DNA from: Caballeronia udeis
GTDB lineage: Bacteria > Pseudomonadota > Gammaproteobacteria > Burkholderiales > Burkholderiaceae
Reading direction: 5' to 3'
DNA length: 64,000 nt
Assembly: GCF_001544555.2 (NCBI RefSeq)
Contig: NZ_FCOK02000008.1
Location: 62,001 to 126,000, forward strand
Under the pieces are notes generated by a model. It saw only the letters and a program-made list of their open reading frames with translations. It had not been told where the DNA came from and ran no database searches. Below, in pieces: positions 28,208-37,393 of this stretch. The position numbers were made by a program, and so were the translations under genes. How positions within the stretch are numbered: position 1 is the first letter of the stretch; every line of letters begins with the position of its first letter.

Positions 28208-30274
28208 ATGTCCACTACCGAAGTTCATCCTGTTGTCCCGATTGCTTCGACCATGCCGTCGCTGCAGGCCGCGTCTCTGCCCCAACTGCCTTTGGCCGAC
28301 GCGATCCGTTTCCTCTCCATCGATGCCATCCTGCGTGCCGGCGAAGGTCACCAGGGCGTGCCGCTCGGCATGGCCGAAATCGCGACGGCGCTGTTCACCC
28401 GGCATCTGAAGTTCAATCCGGCGGATCCGACATGGCCCGACCGGGACCGCTTCGTTTTGTCCAACGGTCACGGTTCGCTGCTGCTCTATTCGCTGCTCTA
28501 TCTGACCGGATATGCGGCGATCAGTCTCGATCAGCTCAAGACCTTCCGCGAGCTCGGTTCGCATTGCGCGGGACACCCTGAATACGAGCCGGCGCATGGC
28601 ATTGAAGCCACCACGGGGCCGCTTGGCCAAGGCATCGCCAACGCTTTTGGCATGGCCGTCGCCGAAGCGTATCTCGCCGCGAAATTCGGCAGCGGCCTTG
28701 TCGATCACTACACGTATGCGTTCGTCGGCGACGGCTGCCTGCAGGAAGGCATCGGCCAGGAGATGATCTCGCTCGCCGGGCATCTGCGGCTGGGCAAACT
28801 GATCCTCTGCTGGGACGACAACCAGATCACCGACGACGGCAGCACCTCGCTGTCCATCAGCGAAGACGTTTGCGCGCGGTTTCGGGTGGGCGGCTGGCAT
28901 GTCGTGGAAGTCGACGGTCATGATCTCGAAGCGGTATCGGCAGCGCTGACAATCGCGCGGCAGGATCCGCGGCCGTCGATGATTGCCTGCAAGACGATCA
29001 TTGGCCGTGGCATCGCGCGCCTGCAAGGCCAGCGTGGCGGCCATAGCGGCAAGCTGTTTCAGGCGGATGCCGATGCAGCCCGCGAACAGCTTGGCTGGCC
29101 GCATGCGCCTTTCCACATGCCCGCGGAGATCCTTGCTGCATGGCGTGCATCCGGGAGGCGCGCCGATCACGCGCACAGCGCATGGCAGGCGCGCGTCGCT
29201 GCTTTGCCCGACACCGAGCGCGCCGAATTCGAACGCGTTCAATCCGGCGAGTTGCCGGACGGCTGGCGCGATGTACTCGACGACTACCGCAAGCGCGCAA
29301 TCGAGCGCGACGAGCCGCTGCCCGGCATCACGGTGTCGGGCGAGATCAGCGACCTGCTCGCGCCCTTGCTGCCCGAACGCATGGTCGGTTGTGCGGATCT
29401 CGAAGCGCCCACAGGCCACAAGCGCCGCCTGCACGCTTTCACCGCGGACGACCGCAGCGGCGCCTACGTCCACTGTGGCGTGCGCGAGCATCTGATGGGA
29501 GCAATGGCCAATGGCATGGCCGCGCATGGCGGCATTGTCGCGACCAGCGTGACCTATCTGGCGTTCTCGGACTACCAGCGTCCGGCGATGCGCATGGCCG
29601 CCCTGATGGGCTTGCCGGTGCACTTCGTATTCAGCCACGACTCGATCGGCGTCGGCAAAAATGGGCCGACGCATCAACCCGTTGAGATCCTCGCTTCGCT
29701 ACGCGCCATGCCGAACATGCGCGTGCTCCGTCCCGCCGATGCCGTGGAGGCCGCCGAGTGCTGGGCGCTTGCGCTCGAACATCGACGAGGGCCAAGCACG
29801 CTGATATTCGCACGTCAGGCGTTGCCCCTGGTTCGCCGCGCGCATGGCGACGAGGCGTTGTCGCGTCGCGGCGCTTACGTGCTGGCCGAGGCCGAGGGCG
29901 GGCCGCGCGCGGTGACCTTGCTGGCGACCGGATCCGAAGTGGCGCTGGCGTTGCAGGCGCGCAGCCGGTTGCAAGACGAAGGCGTCGCGACCGCGGTGGT
30001 GTCCATGCCGTGCTGGGAAATCTTCGATGAACAGGACGCAGGCTATCGCGCCGCAGTTCTGGGTTTGAACACTGTGCGCATTGGCGTGGAAGCGGCGTTG
30101 CGTTTCGGCTGGGACCGGTATCTGGGTGAGCGGGGCGGTTTCGTCGGCATGACGGGTTTCGGTGATTCCGCCTCGGCCGAGACCTTATATGAGCACTTCG
30201 GCATCACGGCGCAGCACGTGGTCAGTGAAGCGAAGCGGCAGCTGTCTGTCATCGACGGAGATGAGCATGCATAA
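28208..30274 (+). CDS. Full-length transketolase
   Basis: A single-chain transketolase of 688 aa. Seen in order: GEGHQGVPLGMAEIATALF near residues 45-63 (a variant of the usual GHPG-PMGMA), DRFVLSNGHGSLLLYS, GHPEYEPAHGIEATTGPLGQGIANA, the ThDP motif GDGCLQEGIGQEM with DDNQITDDG, the pyrimidine domain HCGVREHLMGAMANGMAAHG and DSIGVGKNGPTHQPVE, then the C-terminal domain (LATGSEVALALQA). It is a second, independent transketolase in one operon with a split one. It could use a different acceptor or sequential step, or supply central metabolism. A GGAG site precedes the ATG; the stop overlaps the next gene. Confidence 0.93.
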   Translation: MSTTEVHPVVPIASTMPSLQAASLPQLPLADAIRFLSIDAILRAGEGHQGVPLGMAEIATALFTRHLKFNPADPTWPDRDRFVLSNGHGSLLLYSLLYLTGYAAISLDQLKTFRELGSHCAGHPEYEPAHGIEATTGPLGQGIANAFGMAVAEAYLAAKFGSGLVDHYTYAFVGDGCLQEGIGQEMISLAGHLRLGKLILCWDDNQITDDGSTSLSISEDVCARFRVGGWHVVEVDGHDLEAVSAALTIARQDPRPSMIACKTIIGRGIARLQGQRGGHSGKLFQADADAAREQLGWPHAPFHMPAEILAAWRASGRRADHAHSAWQARVAALPDTERAEFERVQSGELPDGWRDVLDDYRKRAIERDEPLPGITVSGEISDLLAPLLPERMVGCADLEAPTGHKRRLHAFTADDRSGAYVHCGVREHLMGAMANGMAAHGGIVATSVTYLAFSDYQRPAMRMAALMGLPVHFVFSHDSIGVGKNGPTHQPVEILASLRAMPNMRVLRPADAVEAAECWALALEHRRGPSTLIFARQALPLVRRAHGDEALSRRGAYVLAEAEGGPRAVTLLATGSEVALALQARSRLQDEGVATAVVSMPCWEIFDEQDAGYRAAVLGLNTVRIGVEAALRFGWDRYLGERGGFVGMTGFGDSASAETLYEHFGITAQHVVSEAKRQLSVIDGDEHA

Positions 30275-31232
30275 AATCGTTTTTCTCGACCGCGCCACGC
30301 TCGCGCCGCAAATCGTCTTGCGTGAACCGCGCTTCGATCACCAGTTGATCGAACACGATCACACTGCACCCGGGCAGGTCCTTGAGCGGCTGGCCGGCGC
30401 AGCGATCGTGATCACCAACAAGGTGCCGCTGACTAAAGACGTGCTGGAGCAGTTGCCGGATCTTAAACTCGTCGCGGTCGCGGCCACAGGCACCGATTGC
30501 GTCGACAAGGCGGCCTGTCAGCGACTCGGCATCGCGGTGAGCAATATTCGCGGCTATGCGATCAACACGGTGCCTGAGCACACCTTCGCGTTGATCCTCG
30601 CGCTGCGGCGCAACCTGCTTGCCTATCGCGAAGATGTGCTCGCCGGCGAGTGGCAAAAATCCGGGCAATTCTGCTTCTTCACGCACGCGATTCACGATCT
30701 GGCCGGCGCGCGGCTTGGCATCATCGGCGAAGGGGTGTTGGGGCAACGCGTCGCGGAAATCGGCAAGGCCTTCGGCATGCTGCCCATGTTCGCCGCTCAC
30801 AAGGGCAGGGACGGTCTCGGCCCGCTTTACACACCGTGGGAAGACGTGCTCGCGACCAGCGACATCATCACCGTGCACAGCCCGCTCACACCACAAACGC
30901 GCAACATGCTGGCCATGCCTGAGTTTCGCGCGATGAAGCGCAAGCCGTTGATCATCAACACGGCGCGCGGAGGCCTTGTCGACGAAAGCGCACTCGTGCA
31001 AGCGCTCGACGAAGGTTTGATCAGCGGAGCAGGTTTCGATGTGACCACCAGCGAACCGCCCGCCGCGGACAATCCGCTGTTGCGCGCGGCCGGCCGTCCG
31101 AATGTGATTTTGACGCCGCATGTCGCATGGGCTTCGGACGAGGCGCAGCAGAGTCTGGCGGATCAGTTGATGGATAACATCGAAAACTTCGTGAACGGTG
31201 CGGCGACCAACCTGGTGCACGGGGCGTATTGA
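30267..31232 (+). CDS. D-isomer-specific 2-hydroxyacid dehydrogenase
   Basis: The start at 30267 (MHKIVFLDRATLAP) is chosen over 30261 because the GGAG lies at the right distance only for it; 321 aa, overlapping the transketolase by eight bases. The Rossmann motif is GIIGEGVLGQRVAEIGKAFGM, and the catalytic triad of the family is visible: Arg in NTARGGLVDE, Glu in FDVTTSEPPA, His in LTPHVAWAS. Relatives reduce hydroxypyruvate, glyoxylate or similar 2-oxoacids to D-2-hydroxyacids. Next to transketolases a hydroxypyruvate or glycerate role is plausible but not shown. Confidence 0.9.
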   Translation: MHKIVFLDRATLAPQIVLREPRFDHQLIEHDHTAPGQVLERLAGAAIVITNKVPLTKDVLEQLPDLKLVAVAATGTDCVDKAACQRLGIAVSNIRGYAINTVPEHTFALILALRRNLLAYREDVLAGEWQKSGQFCFFTHAIHDLAGARLGIIGEGVLGQRVAEIGKAFGMLPMFAAHKGRDGLGPLYTPWEDVLATSDIITVHSPLTPQTRNMLAMPEFRAMKRKPLIINTARGGLVDESALVQALDEGLISGAGFDVTTSEPPAADNPLLRAAGRPNVILTPHVAWASDEAQQSLADQLMDNIENFVNGAATNLVHGAY

Positions 31233-31265
31233 TTGAGTGTGCGGTGCTTTCGGCGCCGGTCAATT

Positions 31266-31499
31266 CTACGACTCGGCAACATTGGCAGTGCCTGGCATGG
31301 CGACCGCAGTTCCTCCGCGATTTTCCGCCGCGGTGTCTATGTTTCCTGCCTGGTAGAGCGGTTCTGTTTCGACAGGTTCGATAGCGGCGGAGAGACCCGT
31401 CTTTGCTCTGGCATGGCGTTCGAACAGGGCCAGAAGTTCGGCGCGCAGTCCGTCGCCGCGTTGGGCTGCGAGAGCATGAAGTGAAAGAAGTGGCAACAT
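31266..31499 (-). CDS. Small hypothetical protein (77 aa)
   Basis: The start at 31499 has a GGAG site nine bases upstream and begins MLPLLSLHALAAQRGDGLRA; a longer start is possible at 31544. The N-terminal half is an amphipathic helix (LRAELLALFERHARAKTG), the C-terminal half is disordered. It is convergent with the hydroxyacid dehydrogenase. No family is recognised. Confidence 0.45.
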   Translation of the reverse strand: MLPLLSLHALAAQRGDGLRAELLALFERHARAKTGLSAAIEPVETEPLYQAGNIDTAAENRGGTAVAMPGTANVAES

Positions 31500-31856
31500 G
31501 ATTGAACTCCAATCGGTGAAAGCAGGCGACCGCCTGTGAGACACGTGTGATCAGGACGCACCGCACGTTGTCCGCTGATCCGCGCTACTGAGGGATTGAG
31601 TGATCAGGTTGTGACAGCAGGCCGGCGCAAACACTCCGTTTCTTGCTGTCTGGTTGCCTTGTGAATGTAAAACCGGGCTTAACGCACAGATGCATCGCAG
31701 CGTGGACACGCTCAGCCGGGAGGCACGCATGCGCAGGCACATCTTCGAGTATTGCCGCAAGAAACGGGGGGCAACTGACTGCATACGTCGATATTGTCTG
31801 GGCAGAGAGAGGCGATCGTGCCGCTCTCTTTCAACCCTATCGATGAGGAATTCACC
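31500..31856. other. Intergenic region, nothing supported
   Basis: Short frames on both strands (for example 31551-31784 minus) have no domain or ribosome-binding site. The region presumably contains the promoter of the SnoaL-like gene. Confidence 0.4.
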
Positions 31857-32306
31857 ATGTCCAGAGAAGACGACAACAAGGCCATCGTAGGCCGCTGGTT
31901 CACCGATTTCTGGGGCGAAACCTGCAACCTCGACATCGTCGACGAACTTGCTGCTCCCGACATGCTGCTGCGCTACTCACTGCATGAGCCGCGCCGTGGC
32001 CGCGAGGATATCAAGGCATTCATGACGGGTTTCCGCGAAGCGTTCCCCGACCTCAACTTCTGGGGCGCCGCCGACCTCATTGCCGAAGGGGACTATGTAG
32101 TCGGCCGTTGGGAGGGTGGCGGCACACATACCGGTCCGGCATTCGGCGATTTCCTGATCGGATCGCTGCCGGCTGCGACTGGCCGGAAAATGCGCTTCAC
32201 CGGTACGACCGTGCTCCGCCTCAAAGACGGCAAGATCATCGAGGAAATCGGCCTGGACGACGGCGTGAGCGCCCTGCAACAAATCGGACTCGTCAAAGCG
32301 GTTTGA
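31857..32306 (+). CDS. SnoaL-like / ester-cyclase-type NTF2-fold protein
   Basis: The 149-aa protein starts MSREDDNKAIVGRWFTDFWG at an ATG with AGGAA upstream. The NTF2-like cone fold is suggested by DIVDELAAPDMLLRY, RGREDIKAFMTGFREAFPDL, VVGRWEGGGTHTG and GRKMRFTGTTVLRLKDGKIIE, the order seen in SnoaL-like polyketide cyclase and ester cyclase families. Many such bacterial proteins have no known substrate. It is convergent with the carboxymuconolactone-decarboxylase-like gene, with a hairpin in between. Confidence 0.85.
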   Translation: MSREDDNKAIVGRWFTDFWGETCNLDIVDELAAPDMLLRYSLHEPRRGREDIKAFMTGFREAFPDLNFWGAADLIAEGDYVVGRWEGGGTHTGPAFGDFLIGSLPAATGRKMRFTGTTVLRLKDGKIIEEIGLDDGVSALQQIGLVKAV

Positions 32307-32404
32307 ACGGGGGCACGGTGCTTCCGGTATCTTCGGCAACGCCGCTCTGGACCCGGCGGCTCGAAACATTGCACTGACCTGATTACCCTGCATACCCTGC
32401 TTCG

Positions 32405-32439
32405 CGCCATGCCCGCGAGATACGACCGCGGGCATGGCG
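32405..32439. terminator. Bidirectional hairpin between convergent genes
   Basis: Perfect 13-bp stem CGCCATGCCCGCG / CGCGGGCATGGCG with a 9-base loop, midway between the convergent SnoaL-like (ends 32306) and carboxymuconolactone-decarboxylase-like (ends 32470) genes. There is no T-run, so strength is uncertain. Confidence 0.55.
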
Positions 32440-32469
32440 TGAGTTCCGCGCATTATCCGGCTCTCAGCG

Positions 32470-33009
32470 TCAGGCGGGGAGTGGCGGCGCAGCGGGGAAG
32501 TCCACCGGTACGCGTGTCGTTCCGTGCAGATAGTTGGTGACGGTCTTGTCGCCGATCACAACAATCACGTCGACCAGATTGCCCTTGGTCCAGCCCGCCG
32601 CGAAGAACGCATCGACGAGCGCCTGATCGGCGTGCCCGCGGTTGACCGTGATGTTCGTCACGAGCCGCGCGAGTGCGTCGAACTTCGCGTCGAAGCTTAC
32701 CCGGCCACTGCGGATCTCGAGGATCTGCTCGTCGGTGAAGCCATTCATCTTGCCGATCACGGTGTGTGCCGCCAGACAATATTCGCAAGCGTTGACCTGG
32801 CTCACGACCAGGTTCACGATTTCGCGCGCCTTGCCGGTGATGCTGCTCTTCGCGTTCTGGAACGCGAGGTAGCTGCCGAGCGCATGTTCGGAATGAGCCA
32901 GTGTCGCGTACAGGTTGGGCACAGAGCCGAGACTGCTCTTGAGCTTGTCGAAGATGGCCTGGTTGGCCGGGGAAACTTCGTCGCGTGTCGGTACATTGAT
33001 GGTCGTCAT
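32470..33009 (-). CDS. Carboxymuconolactone decarboxylase / AhpD-like protein
   Basis: The 179-aa helical protein carries the family redox motif CEYCLAAH (C-x2-C-x3-H, near residues 75-82), preceded by REIVNLVVSQVNA. Proteins with these cysteines generally act as AhpD-like alkylhydroperoxidases rather than true decarboxylases. Start ATG at 33009. It lies 51 bases after the SDR gene on the same strand; the pair is divergent from a LysR gene and probably regulated by it. Confidence 0.88.
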   Translation of the reverse strand: MTTINVPTRDEVSPANQAIFDKLKSSLGSVPNLYATLAHSEHALGSYLAFQNAKSSITGKAREIVNLVVSQVNACEYCLAAHTVIGKMNGFTDEQILEIRSGRVSFDAKFDALARLVTNITVNRGHADQALVDAFFAAGWTKGNLVDVIVVIGDKTVTNYLHGTTRVPVDFPAAPPLPA

Positions 33010-33060
33010 GGTGATGCTCCCTGGTAAATAGATGAATAAAGCCGGTTGAAAAAACGTGCG

Positions 33061-33810
33061 TCATTGCGCCGTGTACGCACCGTCGACTGCAATGTTCTGT
33101 CCGGTGAGGTAACGCGCCTTGTCGCTTGCAAGAAACACAATCGTCTGGGCGATTTCGTCCGGGGCTGCGGCGCGTCGCGCCGGTATTGTCGAGAGGAAAC
33201 TTGCCTTGCCTTCTTCGGTGCCGCCGGCAAAGCGATCGAGCATTTCCGTGGCGACAGGACCCGGCGCCACGGCGTTGACGCGCACGCCTGCAGCCGCTCC
33301 TTCGAGCGCCGCGCTCTTCGTCAGGCCTTCAACCGCATGCTTGCTGGCCGCATAGACCGACGCGCCTGCAACACCGACCTGACCCGCTATCGACGAGAGG
33401 TTGATGATCGAGCCCGCGCCCTGCGCGAGCATCACGCGCATCTCGTGCTTGAGCGACAGCAGCGTGCCGAGCACGTTGACCGCGAACGTGTCTTCGTAGT
33501 TGGTCGCGGTCTCCTCGACGATCGGCGCCAGTTGACCTTCAGTGCCGGCGTTGTTGACCGCCACGTCGATGCGCCCGAAACGCGCGACGGTCTGCTCGAC
33601 CACATTGCGCACTTCAGCTTCGAAACGAACGTCAGCGCGCATGAATTCGGCTTCGGCGCCGAGGGCGCGCAGTTCAGCGGCGAGCGCCTGGCCTGCCTCT
33701 TCGCGACGGCCGCTGACGACCACGCGGTTTCCTTCGCGAGCGAAGGCAAGGGCGGTAGCGCGGCCGATACCGGTCAGCGCGCCAGTGATAAGGACGACAG
33801 GTTGGTTCAT
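33061..33810 (-). CDS. SDR-family oxidoreductase
   Basis: A classical short-chain dehydrogenase of 249 aa with TGALTGIG (about 10-17), NNAG, the catalytic Ser in INLSSIAGQ and Tyr/Lys in YAASKHA. The SGRREEAGQ sequence after beta-2 suggests NADPH preference. AAGGAG precedes the ATG. Together with the AhpD-like gene it forms a two-gene unit facing a divergent LysR gene, a common layout for redox- or electrophile-responsive clusters. Substrate unknown. Confidence 0.9.
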   Translation of the reverse strand: MNQPVVLITGALTGIGRATALAFAREGNRVVVSGRREEAGQALAAELRALGAEAEFMRADVRFEAEVRNVVEQTVARFGRIDVAVNNAGTEGQLAPIVEETATNYEDTFAVNVLGTLLSLKHEMRVMLAQGAGSIINLSSIAGQVGVAGASVYAASKHAVEGLTKSAALEGAAAGVRVNAVAPGPVATEMLDRFAGGTEEGKASFLSTIPARRAAAPDEIAQTIVFLASDKARYLTGQNIAVDGAYTAQ

Positions 33811-33935
33811 GACAGTGCTCCTTCAGGTGGGTTGGCATCGCGTTTGCAATGACTGCACTTTGACTGATTCCAGATGCGCGATATAGACGGTGTATGCTCA
33901 TATAACTAATTCCCATCAGGAATATATTGGGCAAA

Positions 33936-34856
33936 ATGGACAAGCTACAGGCAATGAAAACGTTCGTGCGCGTGGTGGAGGCCGGCAGTTTTTCCGCGGT
34001 CGCGCACGAGTCCGACACCACGCAGAGCGCAGTGAGCAAACAGGTCGCGGCGCTCGAGCGCGAGCTGGGTGCGCGGCTGCTGACGAGAACCACGCGTTCG
34101 CTCGCACTGACAGAAGAAGGTGAACACTATTTCGAACAGGCGCGGCGCCTGGTTGCGGAGATCGCCGAGGCCGAAGGCGCGTTGCAGCGCGGCGAGCAGC
34201 AACTGACGGGCTGGCTGCGGGTCGCCGCTTCGGTCGGCTTCGGACGTCTCAAGCTCATGCCATTGGTTCAGTCATTTCTGGCAGAGCACCGGGGCGTGAA
34301 GATCGACCTGCGCCTGAGCGACGGGTTTATCGATCTCGTGGAGCAGGGGATCGACGTCGCGGTGCGCATCGGCGATCTGCCGGACAGCAGCCTGACCGCA
34401 CGCCGCGTGGGAACGGCCTACCGGATGCTGATGGCGCATCGCAGCTACGTGCGCTCGCTGCCCAAAGGCACCAAAGCGCCGCGCGTTCCCGACGACCTGG
34501 TCGATCACAACTGTATCGTCTACACGGAACTGGCAATGCGTAATGCGTGGCGTTTTACGGCAGGGCCCGGCGCGGTGGATCCGGTGGGAACCACGCGCAT
34601 TATTCGCGTCGAAGGCAATCTGCAAACGAACAGCAGCGAGGTCATGCGGGCGTCGGTTCTTGCAGGTATGGGGATCGGATATTCGCCGACCTGGTTGTTC
34701 GATGACGAGCTGGCGAGTGGCGAAGTACAGCGAATGTTGCCGGACTGGGAAACGATCCCTATCCCGATCCATCTGGTGAGCCCGCTGGAGCGAAGGCATT
34801 CGGCAAAGGTCAGGGCGTTCGCCGACCATGTCGGGAAGGCGATGGCTCGCGGGTGA
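33936..34856 (+). CDS. LysR-family regulator, divergent from the SDR/AhpD-like pair
   Basis: The ATG at 33936 (MDKLQAMKTFVRVVEAGSF) gives 306 aa. The HTH spans about 1-60 (FSAVAHESDTTQSAVSKQVA) and the effector domain about 90-295, with the short-type features of the AaeR/DsdC-like LysR group (VRIGDLPDSSLTARRVGTAYRM). The 125-base spacer to the SDR gene is AT-rich (ATATAGACGGTGTATGCTCATATAAC) and is the likely operator. Confidence 0.9.
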   Translation: MDKLQAMKTFVRVVEAGSFSAVAHESDTTQSAVSKQVAALERELGARLLTRTTRSLALTEEGEHYFEQARRLVAEIAEAEGALQRGEQQLTGWLRVAASVGFGRLKLMPLVQSFLAEHRGVKIDLRLSDGFIDLVEQGIDVAVRIGDLPDSSLTARRVGTAYRMLMAHRSYVRSLPKGTKAPRVPDDLVDHNCIVYTELAMRNAWRFTAGPGAVDPVGTTRIIRVEGNLQTNSSEVMRASVLAGMGIGYSPTWLFDDELASGEVQRMLPDWETIPIPIHLVSPLERRHSAKVRAFADHVGKAMARG

Positions 34857-35083
34857 ATTGAAACAGCGAGAGCCGCTCGGAACTCGCTTGTTGCTGTCCT
34901 GGCCGCCAGGGCCCACTTCAGCTTCCCACGCTCCCCGCAGCACATGCCAAATTCGCAACGAGTTCTTCTACACTCGCATACTTGAGAGCAACGTCAGCGT
35001 TCTGCGGTGCCCCAGGATTCCATGCATACGTATTCGGGCGCCCGTGCAATTCGCTGCACCCATGAACTTAACCAAGGTCCTGT

Positions 35084-35998
35084 ATGGAATATCTTGAGAG
35101 TTTGCGAGTCTTCCGCTCAGTCGTCGAAGCGAAGAGCTTTACGCGCGCCGCGGACATGCTGGGTGTTACCGCGCCGGTCGTGTCCCGCGCCATTGCGGGA
35201 CTCGAGCAGCGTCTGGGCAGTCGTCTGTTTCACCGCACCACGCGGCAGGTTTCGCTGACGGAAGCGGGGGAACACTTCTATGAAGGCTGCTCCCGGATCC
35301 TCGACGATCTGGATGCGCTGGAAGCGCAGGCGTCAAAGCAGACGCGCGAGGCGAGCGGTGTGCTTCGACTCGTCGCCCATACGACGGCGACCGTCAACCG
35401 GCTCGTGCCGCTGATCTCGACCTTCAAGCACAAGCACCCCAAGGTGAGTCTCGACGTGACGCTGACCGAGCGCCCGGTCGATCTGGTGGCAGACGGCTAC
35501 GACCTCGGGGTCGTGTTGCCTTTCATGCTGAGCAGCGACACGACAGTCACACGGTTGCTGGAGCGCATTCCTCTTTGCATTGTCGCCGCGCCGCAGTATC
35601 TGCAGACGCATTCGCGGCCCCGGCATCCTTCCGAGTTGGCCGAACACACGTTCGTCGTGATGTCGCCGTCATTGCGCAAGCCTTCCCTGACCTTCCGGGT
35701 GGGGCAGGAGGACCTGACCATCCCGATGATGTACGAGGTCGCTTCGAATAATCCGATCTTCAACCGGGAGATGGTGCTGCAGGGGTTCGGGATCGGCGTG
35801 GTGCCAGTTGCACTGGCGCAAACGGAACTGGCCTCCGGGCAACTGGTAGCCATCCTCGAGGAGTTTGATATTGTCGATGGAGCGATCGAGATACGGCTCG
35901 CGTACAACTCACGAACGCTGCTGCCGGCCAAGGTGAGGGCATTTATCGAGCACGCCGCTGCGTTCTTTGAAGAAGTGTCCGGCGCCGGGCGCCTTTGA
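35084..35998 (+). CDS. LysR-family regulator
   Basis: The 304-aa protein starts MEYLESLRVFRSVVEAKSFT, with HTH residues TRAADMLGVTAPVVSRAIAG and an effector domain from about 90 (LVAHTTATVNRLVPLIST). It belongs to the same broad group as the previous LysR but is clearly a different paralogue. No divergent target gene is present; it faces the XapX and quinone-oxidoreductase genes convergently, so its target is unknown. Confidence 0.9.
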   Translation: MEYLESLRVFRSVVEAKSFTRAADMLGVTAPVVSRAIAGLEQRLGSRLFHRTTRQVSLTEAGEHFYEGCSRILDDLDALEAQASKQTREASGVLRLVAHTTATVNRLVPLISTFKHKHPKVSLDVTLTERPVDLVADGYDLGVVLPFMLSSDTTVTRLLERIPLCIVAAPQYLQTHSRPRHPSELAEHTFVVMSPSLRKPSLTFRVGQEDLTIPMMYEVASNNPIFNREMVLQGFGIGVVPVALAQTELASGQLVAILEEFDIVDGAIEIRLAYNSRTLLPAKVRAFIEHAAAFFEEVSGAGRL

Positions 35999-36015
35999 GA
36001 GTGATGAGTAGAAAT

Positions 36016-36049
36016 GCGGGGCGAGACTCAATGAAACCGCTCTCGCCGC
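36016..36049. terminator. Hairpin between convergent genes
   Basis: Imperfect stem GCGGGGCGAGA / TCTCGCCGC with a 14-base loop, between the LysR stop (35998) and the XapX stop (36055). No T-run; low-confidence bidirectional terminator. Confidence 0.4.
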
Positions 36050-36054
36050 ATCAG

Positions 36055-36231
36055 TCAGCTTGTGACGTGAACCAGCAAGGTGCGGACGAACGTAATAGCA
36101 TTCTCGCCTGCAAGCATGCCCAGCAATCCGGCAAGTGCGACGGTCGGCGGGGCAGGTGATTTGACACCGACGACGTGATAGATCAGTCCGACCACCACGC
36201 CGAGAAGGAGGGAGAGCAGATAGGCTTTCAT
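36055..36231 (-). CDS. XapX domain membrane protein
   Basis: The 58-aa protein starts MKAYLLSLLLGVVVGLIYHV at 36231 (the frame up to 36261 lacks an internal reason for an earlier start). Two hydrophobic segments, the motif KSPAPPTVALAGLLGMLAGE and the small size match XapX-domain proteins, a family of small inner-membrane proteins of unknown function common in proteobacteria. It lies after the quinone-oxidoreductase-like gene on the same strand. Confidence 0.85.
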   Translation of the reverse strand: MKAYLLSLLLGVVVGLIYHVVGVKSPAPPTVALAGLLGMLAGENAITFVRTLLVHVTS

Positions 36232-36291
36232 GATGTTGTCACCCTGAGGAGGGGGCACCAAGGCCCCCCAGTTGGATTCCGGCCACGTTCA

Positions 36292-37251
36292 TTACATGTT
36301 GATGACAACACGGCCCGGCGTGCCCGCCGTAACTGCCCGGTAGGCGTCCTGGCCATGTTGCAGATCGAAGCGCTGCGCGATCACGGGCGGCTTGAGCTTG
36401 CCGCTTTCGAAGCCGTCGACCAGCGCTGCCATGAGCGGCGCGGACTCGGTGACACCGAGCTTCGCGCTGTCAGTGCCGAACAACTGCGTCTCGTTGTGAT
36501 AAAAATCAATGATGTCGAAATCGACGCGGCGCTTTCCGGTCGCGCTGATCTCGACAACGCGGCCACGGCGCCGGACAAGACTGAGCGCGGTTTCGAAAGC
36601 GACACCGCCAACAGCGTCATAGACCACGTCGACGCCACCCGTCAATTCGCGCACGCGCTGCGTGGTGTGTTCATCAAACGGCACATATTCGTCGATCAGC
36701 AAGCTGGCCGGGGAGCCTGCGGCGGGCACCTTGCGATCGATGCCAATCACGCGGCAGCCACGCGCTTTTGCGATCTGCGTGACCGCACCGCCTACGCCGC
36801 CGCCTGCCCCGATGACCGCAATGGTTTCGCCCTCGGCCAGCTTGGCGTAGTCGACCGTGCCCAACCAGGCGACGACAAAATTCACGCCGATGGCGGAAGC
36901 CTCTTCATGGCTTAACGTGGCCGGCTTGCGGGCCAACGCGGCGACCGGGATCTTGATGAATTCCGCATGGGTGCCGTCGCGCGTAAAGCCGATGTCGCCG
37001 CCGGTGCCCCAGACTTCTGCACCGATCCAGTCAGCGGGGCCATCGACGACCATGCCGCTGAAGTCCCGTCCAGGTATGCGCGGTGTCGTGGTGTGATCGA
37101 AATGTCCCGACACGTTCTTGACGTCACTCGGGTTGACCGACGCGCTGCTGACCTGGACGATCGCGCTGTCGCGATCACATTCCGGCATGCTCAGATCAAT
37201 GTACTCAAGCACTTCAGGGGCGCCGAACGACTTGAATTGCAGGGCTTTCAT
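36292..37251 (-). CDS. Zinc-independent MDR family (quinone-oxidoreductase-like) enzyme
   Basis: The ATG at 37251 (MKALQFKSFGAPEVLEYIDL) has GGAG upstream and gives 319 aa; the earlier GTG is less likely. A GroES-like N-terminal domain is followed by a Rossmann domain with AVIGAGGGVGGAVTQIAKA and a conserved DVVYDAVGGVAFET. No cysteine cluster for structural zinc is seen, which fits NADPH:quinone oxidoreductase relatives. It may be co-transcribed with xapX. The AraC gene upstream is on the same strand 142 bases away. Confidence 0.88.
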   Translation of the reverse strand: MKALQFKSFGAPEVLEYIDLSMPECDRDSAIVQVSSASVNPSDVKNVSGHFDHTTTPRIPGRDFSGMVVDGPADWIGAEVWGTGGDIGFTRDGTHAEFIKIPVAALARKPATLSHEEASAIGVNFVVAWLGTVDYAKLAEGETIAVIGAGGGVGGAVTQIAKARGCRVIGIDRKVPAAGSPASLLIDEYVPFDEHTTQRVRELTGGVDVVYDAVGGVAFETALSLVRRRGRVVEISATGKRRVDFDIIDFYHNETQLFGTDSAKLGVTESAPLMAALVDGFESGKLKPPVIAQRFDLQHGQDAYRAVTAGTPGRVVINM

Positions 37252-37393
37252 CTCATTCACTCCTGGATCGTGGATCAGGCTGCGAAGTGCAGCGTATGAC
37301 CAGATTGTATGAGCTGGCGGAGGGGTCGATCAGACAGGTGCTTTCGAACTTTGGACAAAATGAACCCCAGGGCTCACGTGCTGAGGCTTCCCG

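Noticed and set aside
27920..29677. 585-codon minus-strand frame opposite the full-length transketolase
   Set aside because: Shadow frame caused by high GC at third codon positions; no recognisable domain, and it crosses the intergenic hairpin and repeat tract.
22261..31232. Assignment of the operon to the sulfoquinovose sulfo-transketolase or apulose pathway
   Set aside because: The isomerase, kinase, sulfoacetaldehyde enzymes or glycosidase expected for those routes are absent; only the split transketolase is shared.
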